In this document: positions 62,070 to 64,000 of the stretch, piece after piece
How positions within the stretch are numbered: position 1 is the first letter of the stretch
Layout of the letters: each line of letters begins with the position of its first letter
Source of the DNA: Eubacteriales bacterium
Lineage (GTDB): Bacteria > Bacillota > Clostridia > Peptostreptococcales > Anaerovoracaceae
Direction: 5' to 3'
Assembly: GCA_029009055.1 (NCBI GenBank)
Contig: JAQXJR010000001.1
Coordinates: forward strand, 62,001 to 126,000
DNA length: 64,000 nt
Program-made: the position numbers and the translations under genes
The notes under the pieces: model-generated
Seen by the model: the letters and a program-made list of their open reading frames with translations, nothing else
Databases searched by the model: none
Told to the model about the DNA's origin: nothing

Positions 62070-63269
62070 TTAGCCAACGAACGGCGCCAGGACGAACTTA
62101 AAGATGATAGTCGTTAGAGCAGCGAAGTACTGTACGGATACGCAAGCCGCGTATCTGGAGAAGAACTTGCTCTTTCCAGTCATCCAATGAAGCGCTGCAG
62201 GAGCGATGAAGGCGAAGATGATTCCTACCGGGATCAGTACTTCGAGCTTTGGGCAGTACGCTACGAGAGCCAGGATACATAATGTGCTCTCGAATGTGAA
62301 AGCGTATCCCTTTTCCTGATATCTCGGTCCCCAGATGATCATGCCGACTGCTGTTACGAAGAAGATCATGAAGATAGCCTTCGGGAGCAGGAGTCCGAAC
62401 AGACCGCCGTTAGGATTGAAGATCCAGGATACGATAGCTCCGAGGATGTAACCGAAGCCAGCCCAGCTAGAACCCCAGAACCAGAGTTCAGCCATATCAG
62501 CGAATGATCTCGTTACTACGAGGTGGCCAGCGCCGCCCAGTACGTCAGCGTGTGGATCAGCTTCTACCGCAGGAGCCGGATCATCAGGATCTTCCATCAT
62601 CCAAGGAAGTCTCTTAAAGATCTCCATGAAGATCCATGTGCATGTAGGCATTGCGATACCGAAAGCAGCGAATGTAGGGATACCGAGAGGTATCATTACA
62701 TGGTTCATCAGCATCTGAGAGCCCCATACAGGGAAGAAGATGGATGGAATAAGACCTGTTAAGAATTTCTTGATATTAGGCTTTCCGAAGTTCAGGATAG
62801 CCACAGGGAATACGGATACGAGCGGAGTGAAAGTCGTGATCCATCCTGTCCATCCAACGATATGTCTCCAGAAGATGTTAGCCAGGAACATAGCGAGGAA
62901 CTGGCCGCATACCAGCCATACCCATTTATCCTCGAATGCTTCTCCGGCAACTCCTGTTCCCTTAAGAGGTGAATTTGTCTTCTCCAGGAAATAGCCGATC
63001 CATCCACCGATAAGCATGAATAAGCAGCTTACTGTATCAGTGAGGAATGAACCTTCACCAGAATCAGAGAATGAATAAATGATATCCCATACTGAGAATG
63101 CCTTATCGGCGCCGCCAGTCTGATTTCCGATCATGGTGAAAAGGTTTGCCTGTGTTATCTCGTTAAGTTTTACGAGTCCAGGAGCTATCTGCTCCATCAT
63201 CCACATTACCAACCACGCTATAAAAATAACTGCCAGGGCTGGTACTATAAATTTCTTTCTTTTTTCCAT
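62070..63269 (-). CDS. Polytopic membrane protein of unknown function
   Basis: 399 residues with roughly nine or ten hydrophobic segments, beginning IVPALAVIFIAWLVMWMM and ending FAALTTIIFKFVLAPFVG, and one cytoplasmic/loop section of Asp/Pro (EDPDDPAPAVEADPHAD) near the middle. The first extracellular loop holds IGNQTGGADKAFSVWDIIYSF. I recognise no transporter family; a symmetrical repeat was not obvious. AAAGGG precedes the ATG. It is transcribed alone, so context does not help. Confidence 0.75.
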   Translation of the reverse strand: MEKRKKFIVPALAVIFIAWLVMWMMEQIAPGLVKLNEITQANLFTMIGNQTGGADKAFSVWDIIYSFSDSGEGSFLTDTVSCLFMLIGGWIGYFLEKTNSPLKGTGVAGEAFEDKWVWLVCGQFLAMFLANIFWRHIVGWTGWITTFTPLVSVFPVAILNFGKPNIKKFLTGLIPSIFFPVWGSQMLMNHVMIPLGIPTFAAFGIAMPTCTWIFMEIFKRLPWMMEDPDDPAPAVEADPHADVLGGAGHLVVTRSFADMAELWFWGSSWAGFGYILGAIVSWIFNPNGGLFGLLLPKAIFMIFFVTAVGMIIWGPRYQEKGYAFTFESTLCILALVAYCPKLEVLIPVGIIFAFIAPAALHWMTGKSKFFSRYAACVSVQYFAALTTIIFKFVLAPFVG

Positions 63270-63384
63270 TTTAAAACCCTTTTAGATAATCATTAACATC
63301 ACAACAACAAAATTATTCGTTTAGATCGCAAGTAATGATAGCAGTGTGATTCTTCCGGTAACGTATAATGAAGTCATACATGTA

Positions 63385-64000
63385 TCACACGGGCTTAAAT
63401 GGATTCACAGCCTCAGACTTATCATAGTACACGACGTCATCCCCGATAAGGTGGCTGACGCCATCCCGCACGTCTATGATCTGTACGGCGCAGTTATCAG
63501 GTACTCCTCCATGCCAGAAATCTGTCGTATCTTTATAGACAGACTGCATGAGACACCTCATAGCGAAGCCATGGGTCGAAAGCAGAATGGTAGAATCTTT
63601 CAAGTCCTCACGATGTATGAGCTCGTTATAGAATTCTCCGGTCCTTTCGACCACGTCTCTGATACTCTCCCCATCTTCAGCGGGAACGAAATCATATGGA
63701 TCTGTATAAAATTTATTAAAGTTCTCTTTATTAGGAATATTGAAATTCGCCGGAGACAGGCTCAGGCATTCCCATTCTCCCCAATACATCTCCTTCAGTC
63801 GATCTTCTGTTTCAATGACAGGACTTTCAGCATCATTATATTTCAGAATGATCTCTGCCGTTTCATAAGCCCTCTTCAGCGGGCTGGAGATGACTTTATC
63901 GAATTTTATATCAGCCATCTTCTTCGCGGTTATCTGCGCGAGTTTTCTGCCTTTACTGTTAAGCGGAATGTCCACCCAACCGTCGACTATCCCACTTATA
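63385..64000 (-). CDS. Histidine phosphatase (phosphoglycerate mutase-like), 5' end cut by window edge
   Basis: The frame stays open to the window end; just upstream of an internal GTG (63975) it reads IVDGWVDIPLNSKGR, the expected sequence shortly after the family's RHG motif, so ~15-20 N-terminal residues with the catalytic histidine lie outside. Visible signatures are SSPLKRAYETAEII, RLKEMYWGEWE (catalytic Glu) and STHGFAMRCLM (second His). Likely a cytoplasmic phosphatase of small phosphate esters; substrate unknown. Confidence 0.9.
   Translation of the reverse strand, partial: ISGIVDGWVDIPLNSKGRKLAQITAKKMADIKFDKVISSPLKRAYETAEIILKYNDAESPVIETEDRLKEMYWGEWECLSLSPANFNIPNKENFNKFYTDPYDFVPAEDGESIRDVVERTGEFYNELIHREDLKDSTILLSTHGFAMRCLMQSVYKDTTDFWHGGVPDNCAVQIIDVRDGVSHLIGDDVVYYDKSEAVNPFKPV

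Overview
The window reads as chromosomal DNA from a low-to-mid GC anaerobic Firmicute of class Clostridia. Supporting signs are a butyryl-CoA dehydrogenase/Etf operon (bcd-etfB-etfA), a poly(glycerol-phosphate)-type teichoic acid export block (tagG/tagH), SepF and DivIVA, the ylxM-ffh-rpsP-khpA-rimM-trmD block, strong Shine-Dalgarno sites and CcpA/HrcA-like operators. A relative of the Eubacterium/Mogibacterium (Anaerovoracaceae) group is my best guess, but this is inference and not established. Most genes are on the minus strand.

Layout. 1-1.5 kb: pgk (cut by the window edge) and gap. 1.9-6.1 kb (+): short homoserine dehydrogenase, a SEC-C protein, an unassigned radical SAM protein, a HAD phosphatase and a DUF2284 protein. 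6.2-12.3 kb: EamA transporter, nth, a GntR/FCD regulator, clpB behind a perfect CIRCE operator, and two small related unknown proteins. 12.3-16.0 kb (-): a membrane protein/MoxR ATPase/VWA protein operon. 16.2-18.9 kb: cstA with a long leader and an SGNH hydrolase. 18.9-21.5 kb: an atypical patch with a DUF234-type ATPase, a decayed second ATPase and structured repeats beside tRNA-Ser. 21.8-24.5 kb: thrC, tRNA-Glu and an 840-bp gene-free stretch holding a 33-bp-periodic repeat array. 24.6-29.9 kb: an acyl-CoA synthetase, rqcH, a probable hairpin RNA, a small alarmone synthetase and a 51-residue zinc-ribbon protein.

29.9-38.6 kb (-) is housekeeping: rluD-lspA-divIVA-sepF-yggS-hlyD-like, then trmD-rimM-khpA-rpsP and ffh-ylxM. 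38.7-48.0 kb (-) is the cell envelope: glmS, a TagF-like transferase, sppA, an LCP ligase, tagH, tagG and an IspD/TarI cytidylyltransferase. 48.1-53.1 kb: maf, a 2-hydroxyacid dehydrogenase and bcd-etfBA. 53.3-64 kb (-): thiI-iscS (sulfur relay), rny, minD-like, radC, DUF1015, an NrdR-cytidylate kinase fusion, an unknown polytopic membrane protein and a histidine phosphatase cut by the window edge.

The main points for a second look are the NrdR-Cmk fusion, the 33-bp array, the 6S-like quasi-palindromic RNA candidate, the tRNA-Ser-associated repeats, an apparent AUA start for rluD, and the frequent heptamer AGCAAAG/CTTTGCT, which forms short intergenic palindromes. No intact transposase, integrase, phage gene or CRISPR array was seen.
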